Source: Streptomyces novaecaesareae
Lineage (GTDB): Bacteria > Actinomycetota > Actinomycetes > Streptomycetales > Streptomycetaceae
DNA: 64,000 nucleotides
Assembly (NCBI RefSeq): GCF_000716875.1
Contig: NZ_JNWQ01000038.1
Location: forward strand, 58,776-122,775
Reading direction: 5' to 3'
The notes beneath the pieces were generated by a model. The model saw only the letters and a list, made by a program, of their open reading frames with translations. It did no database searches and was not told the origin of the DNA. Positions 19,901-31,900 of this stretch are shown here, one piece after another. The position numbers and the translations under genes were made by a program. Every line of letters begins with the position of its first letter. Position 1 is the stretch's first letter.

Positions 19901-22900
19901 AAGCCTCTCGCAGCACTGGGTCGGCGAGTACGCCGGGGTGCGGATCGAGGGCGAGATCCGGGCGGGCGAGTTCACCTCCTTCCGTCCCTCCGACGACCAG
20001 TCCGGGCTCACCGCGGCGGCCTTCGTCCCCCAACCGCCCTCGCACCCCTACGGCCACCGGGTCGAGGACCTCACCCGCTACGGGGACCGGCACACCCTCA
20101 CGGGCTTCCACCACCACAGCGACCGCCGGCCCGTCGACCCGGCCGTGCACGGCGTCCACATCGGGACGGCCGTGCGCAACCCCAACGGCACCTACCGGGC
20201 GCCCGCCTACTTCCTGGACCCGCAGGTCGCGCCGAACTCGCCGCTGAGCGAGTTCCCGTCCCGCTGGCACCGCCCCCGAGGCCAGGAGACCCGCACCTTC
20301 TACCCCGACTCCTGGGTGTCCGAGGACGTCCTGGAGCGGGTCGACCGGGCGTACCGGGCGAGGGTGTTCGGCGAAGTGCTGCCGGACGGCGGCCTGCACT
20401 GGATCGGAACGTCCCACGGCGTGCGGATCGAGGGCATCACCCGGGACGGGCAGCACCTCGTGCACCGCCCCACCGAGTGGCAGCCGTCCCACCGCGGGGA
20501 CGGCGAGGGCGGGCCGCTCCCGCTGTGGGAGCGCCCGGTGGTGGAGGGCGACGTCGACTACTCCATCGGCTACCGCCGGGTGCTGCCGGACGGTGAAGGC
20601 CGGCCGGACACCGAACTGGTCGTCCAGGTACGGGACTACGACCAGGACCTGACCCGGGAGGACCGGCAGGAGCTCCAGCGGATCGCCGACACCCAGGCCC
20701 ACGAGCTGTTCCCGCCCGAGGCGCAGCCGGGCGGCCGGCCGCTCCGGGTCAGGCTCCGCTTCGTCACCGAACGGACCGATTCGGACGCGATGCCGCCGGT
20801 GGCGTCGCACCCGACGGCATTCGCCCAGCAACTCCACTCGCGCCTCCAGGACACCCGCGAGCTGGTCGCCGAGCTGCACCGCGCCCCCGCGCCGGAGCCG
20901 CCGCTGCGCGCCCCGGTGACCCCGGGCACCGGCCACCGACCGCTCACCAGCACCCGGCTGGCGGACCTGGAGGCCGCGGGCATCGACGCCCCGGCGCTCC
21001 ACCCCGCCCTCGCGGCGCACGAGGGCCAGGGCCTGCCGCCCGAGTGGACGGCCGTCGAGGGCCGGCACGCGGCGCGCAGGGTCGCGCAGCGGTTCCTGGC
21101 CGATCTCGGGGAGGGCGCGACGGCGTCCGTCGTCGGCCGGTTCGCCGGTGTCGAGCTCCGGGTGACGCTGGAGGGCGGGCAGATCACCCACTTCGAGGGC
21201 ACCCCGGGCCAGGCCTTCGCCGACCAGCGCCGATCGCGCGCCGAGCGGCACCAGCCCGACCTGATGGCGCTGCACGGCGAGCCCGAGCAGCCCCAGGGGC
21301 CCGCGGCGGCGCCCCACCAACTGCCGCAGGACGGCGGCCAGTTCCAGGTGCTCGCGCCGGGAGCAGAGCAGGGTCGGCCCGTCCTGGAGGCCGGCGGGAT
21401 CTGGCAGTGGCTCGACGACGGGTACGGCACGCCGTACGAGCCGGTCCGGCCGTCGGACCCGTGGCCCGCCGGCGAGCACACGGTGGACGACAACGGCGTG
21501 GTCCGGGCGCACAGCTGGGAGACGGTCGACGGGATCGACCCGCAGTCGCCGGAGAAGGACTTCCCGTGGAACTGGCGCCGTCCGGCGGACTCCCCGGGCA
21601 GCACGGTGTACTACCCGCGGCACTGGTCCGCCGACGAGACCTGGCACCGCGTCCAGGAGGCCTACCAGAACCGCGCCTCCGAGACGTACCTCGACGCGGA
21701 CGCGCGGCTCGTGCGGACCATCGGGGCGGACGGCGGGCCGCAGTTCGTGCAGCTGACCGGCGGCGACGCGTGGCACTGGGCCGGCGAGGCCGGCGGGGTG
21801 CGGATCGAGGGCGTCATCCACAACGGCGCGATCGTCCTGCACAGCCCGACCCTGGTGCAGCCGCACGTCCGGTACGGCCAGGAGGCGCGGGTGCCCGACG
21901 ACCCGTTCGGCGTGCCGATGCGGGTCCGACGGATGTCGTTCGACAACGGTGCGGAGGGGGTGGAGCTCTCCGCCGAGATCCGGCTGGCTCGGGCCGAGGG
22001 CGTCGGGGAGGAGGCCGTCGCCGAGGCGAAGCTGCGGCTGCAGGCGCTGGCCGACGAGTTCGTCGGGCAGAACCTGGTGCACGGCGACCTGCCGTTCCGG
22101 CTGCGGCTGGAGTTCGTCGACGCACCCGATCCGGCCGACGTCCGGGTCGGGGACCCGGAGCCGCAGCACCTGGCCCAGGTGCTGCCGGACCTCGTGGACG
22201 ACGTGCACCCGGGCGGCCTGGGCGGTCTGGTCCACGGCCTGCTGCTCGACGCACCGCCCATCCCCCCGGAGCACCCGGCCGGCGGCTGGGTCCACGGCGC
22301 GGCGGAGGACCTGACCGGCCGGTTCGCCGCGGACCTCCCGGCCGACGCGGGCCGCGGACTGCCGCGGACCTGGACGCCGGAGCAGCGGCGCTACGCCGCC
22401 GACTGGGTTGCGGCCCACGAGTACGGCCGTCCGGTCGGCGAGGACGCCCCCGACGGGACGCCGGCCCCGATGGTCCACCGCGGCACCTTCGGCGGTGTCC
22501 GGCTGAACGTGCTGACCGAGGGCAGCCGGATCGTCGACTACTGGGTCGTGCCCGGTGGCGGTCCGCGACCGCTGGTGCACGAGTCCGGCGGCCTCTGGCA
22601 GCGGCTGGAGGACCCGTCCGGCGCAGGGCCGTACGAACCCCGGCGGCCGGGCGCCGCCTGGCCCGCCGGCGAACACACGGTGGACGACAACGGCGTCGTG
22701 CGGGTGCACGCCTGGGAGACGGTCCCCGGGATCGACCCGGGAGCGCCGGAGGCGGCGTTCCCGCAGAACCGGCGCCGTCCGGCGGACTCCCCGGGCACCG
22801 GCGTGTACTACCCGCGGTCCTGGACCGCCGAAGGCACCCTGGTCCGCGTCTGGGAGGCCTATCGCAACGCCTACCACTCGGAGCAGTTCGAAGCGTCCGG

Positions 22901-25900
22901 GCGGGACGTGTGGATCACCGGGCCGGACGGTGAGCCGAAGCTCATCTCGCTGACGGAGCTGGTGTCTTCGGAGGGCGGCACGGCGGAGCACTGGATCGGT
23001 GAGGTCGACGGGGTGCGGATCGAGGGCATCCGCCTGAACGGCGAGATGGTCCTGCACAGTCCGACCCTGGTCCAGCCGCACGTCCGGTACGGCGAGGGGC
23101 AGCGGGTGCCCGACGATCCGTTCGGCGCGCCGATGCGGGTCCGGCGGATGCGGTTCGAGAACGGTGAGGAGGGAGTGGAGCTCACCGCCGAGATCAAGGT
23201 GGCGCGGGCCGACGGGGTGGGGGACCAGGCCGTCGCCGAGGCGAAGCGCCGGCTGCGGGAGTCGGCCGACGACTTCGCCGCGGAGCACCGCAGGCCGCAG
23301 GACCTGCCGTTCCGGCTCCGGCTGGAGTTCGTCGACGTCGCCGACGGCGAGGACGTCCGGATCGGCGGCCAGGAGCCGCAGCACCTGGCCGACCTGCTGC
23401 CGGACCTCGCGGCCGAGGTGGCCGGGAACGGCGTGAGCACCCTGGTACACGGCCTGCTCCTGGACGAGCCGCCGCAGGTCCCCGAGGCGCCGGACGCTCC
23501 TCCCGCGCACCCGGCCGGTGCGTGGGTCCACGGCGAGGCGCCGGACCTGACCGGCCGGTTCGCCGCAGACCTCCCGGCCGGCGCGGGCCGGGGCCTGCCG
23601 CCGGCGTGGACGCCCGAGCAGCAGCGTTACGCCGCGCACTGGGCCGTGACCCACGAGCAGGGCCGTCCCCTCCACGAGGACGCCCCCGACGGGACGCCGG
23701 CCCCGACCGTCCACCGCGGCAGCTTCGGCGGTGTCCGCCTGAACGTGCTGACCGAGGGCGGCCGGATCGTCGACTACTGGGCCGAGCCGTCCGCACGGAA
23801 GGTCTCCGGCGGCGAAGACCTGGGGCCCGTGCTCGTGACGGTCGAGCCGCCCACGGACCCCTTCCTCCACCGACTCGACGACCGGCTCATCCAGCGGTTC
23901 ACGGTCCACCGGGTCGAGCGGCGGGACGAATCCGGCGCGGTCGTCGACCGCGAGACCGTGCTGACCGTCCGGGTGCACCTGAACACCGACAAGCTGGACC
24001 TGACCGACGCCCGGACCAGGCGTGAGCTGGCGACGCTGAAGGAGCGGGCGGCGGAAGGGGCCGACCAGACCTTCAACCTGGGCCAGCGGCTGCCGAACGG
24101 CGACCTCCTGCGGGTGCGCACGCAGGTGGTGGACCGTCCCGGCGAAGGCGTGTCGACCATCCTCGTCGAGCCCAAGGAGATGCGTGAGGGCCACGTGAAG
24201 TGGCACCTGCGCACGGAGGCCTATTTCCTCGGGCACGAGCTGGGCCACCACCTGGGCCTGCGGGACGAGTACCGGGAGGCCGGCGACCGCCGGGTGGCCT
24301 ACCCGGACGGCAGCCTGATGGCCACCCACCTGACCGACCGGCGGGGCCGCTTCTCCATCGGCTCGGCCGACAACTCGCCCGGGGAGTACGCGCCGCACGT
24401 CACCGACACCGTCCTGCAGCCCCGTCACCTGCGTCAGCTGGGGGCGGTGATCGACGGTGCGCTCATGGCCCTCGGGCGCGGCGCCACGGGGACCAACCTC
24501 CCGCACCCGAACGACGGTCTGCCGACCAAGGTCAAGCTGGCGGGCGACGTCGTCCGCCGGGAACTGTTCGGCGGGCCGGACGGCCGGGGCGGCCACCTGC
24601 TGCCCTACGCGGGCTCGGACCGCCCCGCCCCGGAGCGGCTGCCGGGAGGCGTGAACCGCAACGGCACCGTCCTGGTGCGCGACGAGCTCCGGCGCGAGAC
24701 GCACACCTCCCGGCTGGCGGGCGACGTCGAGGGGCGCAGGACCAGGGTCGTGTTCCCGGGCCACTGGACGCTGGAGCAGACCGTGTACGCGGTCGAGCAG
24801 GCGCACCTGGCGGCGCGCCGGGCCGGGACGATCGACCGGCGGCCGACGGCGTCGGACGGCGGCGCGGCCACCGGCCCCGCGGACGTGACCTACCGCTGGA
24901 CCGGCGAGTACGCCGGCGTGCGGATCGAGGGCGAGGTGCGGGGCGACCGGATCCTCTCGTTCCGTCCGTCCCATGACCAGAGCGGGCTGGAGATCCCCGC
25001 CCACCTGCTCTGGCGCGCCAAGGACCCCGCCTTCACCCAGCCGGCCGAGGACCACGTCCGCTACGGCAACCGTCACCTGCTGGCGGGGGTCCACACCGCG
25101 TCGGGGTTCGCGGCCGAGACCTTCCACGGAGTCCGGACCCGGGACCTGGCGGGCAGCGCGAACGCGAACGGCACCTACCAGGCCAAGGTGTGGTTCCTGG
25201 ACCCGAAGGTGAACCCGGACGCGCCCGAGGCCTGGATCTCCGCCAACTGGCACCGGCGGAGCGACTCGCCGACCCACACGATGTACCCCCGGGACTGGCG
25301 GCTCGCCCGGATCGAGCGGGCGGTCGCGGAGGCCTACGAGCACCGGCGGACCGTCGACACCGACGGCCGGACCGAGCGCTGGGTGGGCGAGGCCGACGGC
25401 GTGCGGATCGAGGGGATCACCCGGGACGGGGTGCATCTCGCCCACCGCCCGGCCGCCGAGCAGCCCGCCCCCGCCCGGCACGACCCGGGCGAGGTCGTCA
25501 CGGTGTCGCCCGCCCGGCAGGTGCCGATCGGGCCGGGCGACCGCCTCCACGGAGTGCTGCGCGAGCTGGTGTCCGCCGACGGCGGGCGCGAGATCGAACT
25601 GACCGTCCGGGTCCACGTGGACCCCGCGGAGATCGCGGCCCACCAGGGCGACCTCCGGGCCGACCTGCAGCGGTACGCGAACCGGCTGCTGGGCGGGGCC
25701 GAGGGCGAACCGCGGGTGCGGCTGCGGCTGGGATTCACCGCAGACCCGGCGGAGGCCCACCCCCGCGGCGGGGAGGACCTGCCGTCCCTCGTCCATGCCC
25801 TGAACGAGGGGAGCGCCGACCCGCACGACGGGGTCCTCGACGCGATGTTCGCCCTGGCCCCCGGCCTGATGGAGGCCGCGGCAGCCGAACTGCCCACCTA

Positions 25901-28900
25901 CGTACGCGCCTTGGCCCAGCAGCACCCGGCCCATGAGGTCCCCCCGCTCCAGGTGCCCGGGCCGCCCGGCACGGGCACCCGGCCGCCGGTCACCGAACTG
26001 ACCCGGCTGATGACGGACGACGCCGGGGTCATCGCGGTCACCATGCCCAACCTCCGCCCCGACGCGGGCCGGGGCATGCCCGACGCCTGGACGGCCGAGC
26101 AGCGCAGGAGCGTCGCCTACAACGTCCTGCAGGCCGCGCGCGCGGACGGCACCACCACGGAGACCTTCCGCTGGGGGCTCGTCTCGTTCGTGCTGGGCGT
26201 CCACACCGAGAACGGGCGGATCGTCGACTTCTGGGGCGAGCCCCTGGCACCGCAGGCGCACCCCAACGCCCCGGCGCCGCACCGCGCCCCGGAACCGCAC
26301 GAGTCGCCGGCCGGCCCGCAGACGCCTCAGGAGGCGCACCAGGAGGCGGTGCCGGACGGGCAACCGCAACTCCTGCACACCGCACCGGTCCTCGGGGCCT
26401 CGGCCTCCTTCGCGGCCGGGGCCGGGCGCACCCCGGTCGGCCCGCCGCCCGGCGGCGTCTGGCACCGGGCCGGCGCCGTCGGCGCCCCGCCGCCCGAGCC
26501 CGTGCGGCCGAGCGGCTGGCCGGCCACCGACCACTCGGTGGGCCACAACGGCGTCGTACGGGTCCACGACTGGACGCCGGTGCCCGGCGTCACGCCCGGT
26601 TCGCCGGAGGCCCGGCTGCCGTGGAACCTGCGCCGGGCGGCCGACGCCCCGGCCAAGGCGGTGTACTACCCGCTGGACTGGACGGGGCAGACCACCCGGC
26701 AGCGGGTCGAGGAGGCCTTCGCCAACGCGTTCCACAGCGAGCGGGTGCCCGACGGCACCCTGCACTGGGCCGAGTCGCCGACGAGCGCCGGAGGCCTGCT
26801 GACGATGGCCCCCGGTGAGGTCCGGTACTGGATCGGCGAGGCGGGCGGTGTGCGGATCGCGGGCCTCGCCCTGGACGGCCGGCTGATCCTGCACAGCCCG
26901 ACGCTGGACCAGCCCCACCCCGCCCACCCCGCCTGGGCCGACGACCACGTCGTCCACCACGGCGCCCTGCACGACGCGGGCGACGAGCACGGCGTGCCGC
27001 TGAACGTGCGCCGGGTGCTGTTCGACAGCGGCCAGGAGGGCGTGGAGATCCTCGCCGACATCGAGCTGGTCCACCCCGGCGGCCCGAACCACCCGGCCGT
27101 CGAGGCCATGGAGCAGCACCTGCAGGACCTCGTCGACGCCCACCTGGGCACCGCCCCGGGCGCCGGCCTGGTCCGGCTGCGGCTGAACTTCGTCGAGGGC
27201 ACGGAGGACGCGCCGCAGCTCGACGTCGTCAACGACACCGTCACCTCCTTCGCCGAGCTGTTCCCGGACCTCGCGGACGCCGTGGACGCCACCGGGCTGA
27301 CCACCCTGACCGCCGAACTCCTGGTCGGGGCAACGCCGTTGGACCACAGGACGCGGCTGCTGGCGGTCGCCGAGAGCCGGCCCCCGGGCACCGGCGAGCC
27401 GGCCGCCGGCTGGGTCCACGGACAGGCCCCGGCCATCGCGCAGGCGTTCGCCCCGGTGCTCGCCCCCGAAGCGGGCCGCCGCCTGCCCACGACCTGGCCG
27501 GACGCCATGCAGCGGTACACCGCGCACTGGGTCGCGACGCACAACGAGCCGAGGAGCGCGCACGAGACCACGCCCGGCGGCGCCCCGGCGCCCCGGATCC
27601 ACCGCGGCGACTTCGGCGGGGTACGGCTCGCCGTCCGGGTCGAAGGCGGCCTGGTGACCGACTTCTGGGGCGAGTCCCACCACCGGAAGGTGTCCGTCGC
27701 GGAGGACCTCGGGCGGCCGCTGGCCACCGCGGTGCCGCCGAGCAACGACTTCGTCCGGGAGATGGAGGCGCGGGTCGCCCAGCGCTTCGAGGTCCACCGG
27801 GTCGAACTGCGCGACGACACCGGCCGGGTCGTCGACCACGAGAAGGTCCTGACGGTCCGCCTCCACCTCGACACCCGCCGCCTGGACCTGCAGCGCCCCG
27901 ACGTCCGCGAGGCCCTGGAGGCCCTGAAGTCGCGCGTGACGGAGGGCGTCGACCAGGCGTACAACCTCGGCCAGCGGCTGCCCGACGGCGACCTGCTGAG
28001 GGTCCGCGTCGTCCTCGCCGACACGGCCGGGCCGGCCGCCCAGACCGTGGCCGTCCACCCCGAGCCGGGGCGCGAGCACCACCAGGCCTGGCACTTCGGC
28101 ACCACCTCGGAAACCCTCGCGCACGAGATCGGCCACCACCTCGGCCTCCCCGACGAGTACCGCGAGGCCAGGCACGGCCGGGGGCGCCGCCCCATGTACC
28201 CGGACGGCGGCCGGATGGGCTCCCGGCTCGTGGTCCCCGGCGGCCGCCTGCACAACGACGGGGACCACCACCCCGGCGTCCAGCTGCACAGGCTGCCCGA
28301 CACCGTCCTCCAGCCGCGCAACCTGCGCCAGCTGGGCTCGGCCATCGACCTGGCCCTCGGCACGCCCTCACGCGTCCCCGCCAAGGACAGCACCGGCAAG
28401 CCCGTCCAGCACGGCGGCTTCACGCCGGACGGCCTGCCGAGGCGGGTCTCGCTCGGCAGCGACGTCATCGACACCGCGCTGCACGGCGGCCGCAGCGGCA
28501 ACGGCGGCCACCTGTACCCGACGCTGGGCTCGGGACGGACCCGGCCGGCCGAGGTGACCGGATCGCTCAACCGCAACGGCACCTTCGACGTGGCGGCCAC
28601 CACCGCCGAACGGGTCATGCACGCCGGCCGACGCGCCGGCGACTTCGACGAGACCCGCAGCCCGCTGACCACGCGGACGATGTTCCCCAAGCACTGGACC
28701 ACCGAACAGGCCGTGTACGCGGCCGAGCAGGCCCACCTCGCCGCCCGCCGGGCGGGCGACGCCCCGCAGCCCGGCCGTCCGCCGGCCGGAACGGGCCTGC
28801 CCGTCGGCCCGCGGCCCGACGGGCACCCGCTCACCGCCCGCAAGGCCGTGGGCATCGAGCGGACGGGCGACGCGACGTACCACTGGCTGGGCGAGTACGA

Positions 28901-31900
28901 CGGTGTGCGGATCGAGGGCGAGGTCCGGGGCGGCCGGATCGTCTCGTTCCGCCCCTCCACGTGGCAGGACGGGCTGGACACCCCCGCCCACGCGCCGTGG
29001 CGCCCGGTCGAGGGCGCCTTCAGCCAGTCGACCGAGGACCACGTCCGCTACGGCAACCGCCGCACCCTCGACGGCGCCCACCACGTGCCGAACCCCGCGG
29101 CCAACCTGTTCCGCGGCGTCCGGGTCGACCGGCCGTGGAAGACGAACGACAACGGCACCTACCGGGCCGGTGTCTGGTACCTCGACCCGATGGTCCACCC
29201 GGACTCGCCGGAAGCCCGCTTCCCCGGCAACTGGCACCGGCGGGACGACTGGCGCACGCACACCCTGTACCCCACCGGTTGGACCCCCGCCAAGGTCGAG
29301 CAGGCCGTGGCGCAGGCGTACGCGAACCGCCGGACGCAGAGCCCGCCCGGTGCCCGGCCCGAACACTGGACCGGCCTGGCCGACGGCGTGCTGATCGAGG
29401 GCGTCAGCGAGGACGGCCGGCACCTGACGCACCGCCCGGCCACCGTGCAGCCGCACCGGCGGTGGAGCGCCGCCGACGTCGTCGCGCAGTCCCCCGTGTG
29501 GATGGGCAGCCTCGGCACGACGATGCACATCCCCGGGTCCTTCCGGCACGTGCGCTTCGACAGCGGCCAGAACGGCGTCGAGCTCGCCCTCAACGTCCAC
29601 CTGGGCGGGCCCTCGGACACGCCGAACAACCGGGCCGAACTGCAGCGCAGGCTCGACGACCACCTCGGCCGCGCCGGCGGGGAGCCCCTGGTCCGGGTGC
29701 GGCTGGACTTCACCGCGGACCCCGGGCAGGCCCTGCGCCGCCGGCCCGGGCTCGACCCGGTCGCCGTGATCATGGAGGCGGACCGCCAGGCCGGCCTGCG
29801 GACGGACCCCCGCCAGGCGGCCGCGACCAGGGACAACGGCGTCCAGACCGCGCTCGACGTCCTGCTGCCCGACGTCCTCCAGACGGCCGGCCGCGACCTC
29901 CCCGCGTTCGCCCGCTTCCTGGCGGCGCACAACCCCGCCCCCCTCACCCCGGTGGCCGCCGTGCCGCACGCGCAGCCGCTGCGGGCCCCGGACGCGCCCT
30001 GGACCGGCACCCGTCCGCCCGCCGCTACCGACCTGGCGGCGGAGTTCGGGCCGCGGGTGGACCGGGCCATGCCCAACCTCGCCGCGAACGCCGGCCGGGG
30101 CATGCCCGACACCTGGCCGCCGGCGGACCGCCGCAGCCTCGCCTACCACCTGCTGGAGGACGCGCAGCTGCGGCTCGCCCGGGGCGCGGAAGCCGGCGCG
30201 ACCGTCCCCGCCGAGATCGTGCACGACTTCCCCGCCCACCGGGTGACGGTGCGTCAACAGAACGGTCTGATCACCGACTTCTGGGCCACCCCGCGGCCCG
30301 CCGCCGACGGCCCCGGGGCCGGAGCGCACTCCACCCTGCTGCACACCATGGGCCGCGAGGGGTCGCAAGAGCACCTCGACGTCCAGGAGTTCGGCCCGCC
30401 CGGCACCCGGGTGAAGGTCTCGGGCAACGGCCTCTGCCTGCTGAACGCGGTCGCGGTGAGCGCACCCCATCTGGTCGCCGGCCCCACGGTCGCGGTCCAC
30501 GAGCTCCGGCGTACGGTCGAGCACCACTACCGCGACCTGGCGCCGGAGGACTTCCCGGCCGAGGTCCTGCGCGGCCTGCGCGGCCAACAGCTCGGACGGC
30601 TCGGCGAGTTGAGCGAACGCCAGCTGCTGTCGTACGTCCCCGAGGGGGACCGCTCGGCCTTCGCCGGGATGTCCCGGGCCGAACTGGAGGGCGTCGTCGC
30701 GCAGTACATCACCGACGGGCACAGCCCCGCGCTGCCGCACGAGCGCGAGGCGCTGCTCCGCACCGTCCGCAACTGGCGCAGCCAGTGGGGGACGAACGCG
30801 GGGGAGATGCTCCCGGCAGCCCTGGCCCACGCCCTGGGCATCCGGCTGCGGCTGATGCACCACGACGGGATCCACGACCGCGGCGTCCTCGGCCCGGAGG
30901 GCGGGCAGCCGGTCACCCTGTACTACGACGGCGTCAACCACTACGACGGCAGCAGGCCCCCGGAGCCGGTCGTCAGGGAGCACCACGAGGACGGCAGCCA
31001 CGCGCAACGGGAGACCGGCCCGGAGGGGCCGAAGGAGCAGGCCGAGGAGCACGCCGCGGGGCACGCCGCGGAGGAGAACCCCGAGCCCCCCGCCAAGCCC
31101 GCGGCGATCGCCGGCACGGACCTCATGATCGGGCTGACCGAGAACGAAGCGGCGGTGCGCGACAAGGTCATCGACGTCCTCGCCAGGGTCACGCCCGGCG
31201 ACCGCGCGGCGATCCGCTCCTTCGCCGACGCCTACTTCGGCCCCGGCACACTGCGGCCGGTGCTCGCCGCGCTCTCCCGGGGCGAGGTGTGGACGGCCCC
31301 GTTCGACGGCAGCGGCTGGAGCGGCAGCATCTCGCTGCGCGGGGAGGTCCTGAAGCGGACCTTCCTGCGCCAGGAGAAGATCGAGATCGAGAACGGCGCC
31401 GACCGGATGGTGCTCACCGGGACGCGGGGGGACCTTCGGTGGCAGTACAACGTCGGCCTGCAGGGCAAGCACGCGAGCGGCACCGGTGACCTCGCCGAGC
31501 TGGTGGGCTACTTCCACGACCGGGGCAGCAGCGAGGTGCGCCTGGACGCCGGCGGCATGGTGGCGCGCTCGAAGACCTCCACGCTCAACGACGTGTACGC
31601 CACGGAGCTGAAGCTGGAGCTCGACTTCGGCGACCTCCGGCACGAGAGCGCCCTGGTGCACACCCCGGACGGCGGGCGGACCGCGACCGTGGAGGTCGGG
31701 ACGACGGTCGGCATCCCGGTGCACGACCCGGCGGACGGGACGCCCCGGGTGCCGCCGAAGCGGCTGCTCGACGGCCGGGTGGGCGGTCAGGACATCGTGC
31801 TGGACCTCTCGCCGCGCGGCGACCAGCACGGACTGCGGCCGGTGGAGGCGCTGCTGCGCGGCGTCGAGGCGAAGGCCGCGGAGGAACTCGGCGAGCACTG

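Noticed and set aside
10548..28289. 5913-codon open frame on the minus strand opposite the giant gene, and a 2584-codon one at 28368-36122
   Set aside because: These mirror the GC-rich codon pattern of the plus-strand gene. They have no recognisable domains, are rich in Arg/Gly/Val/Gln, and carry no plausible ribosome sites.
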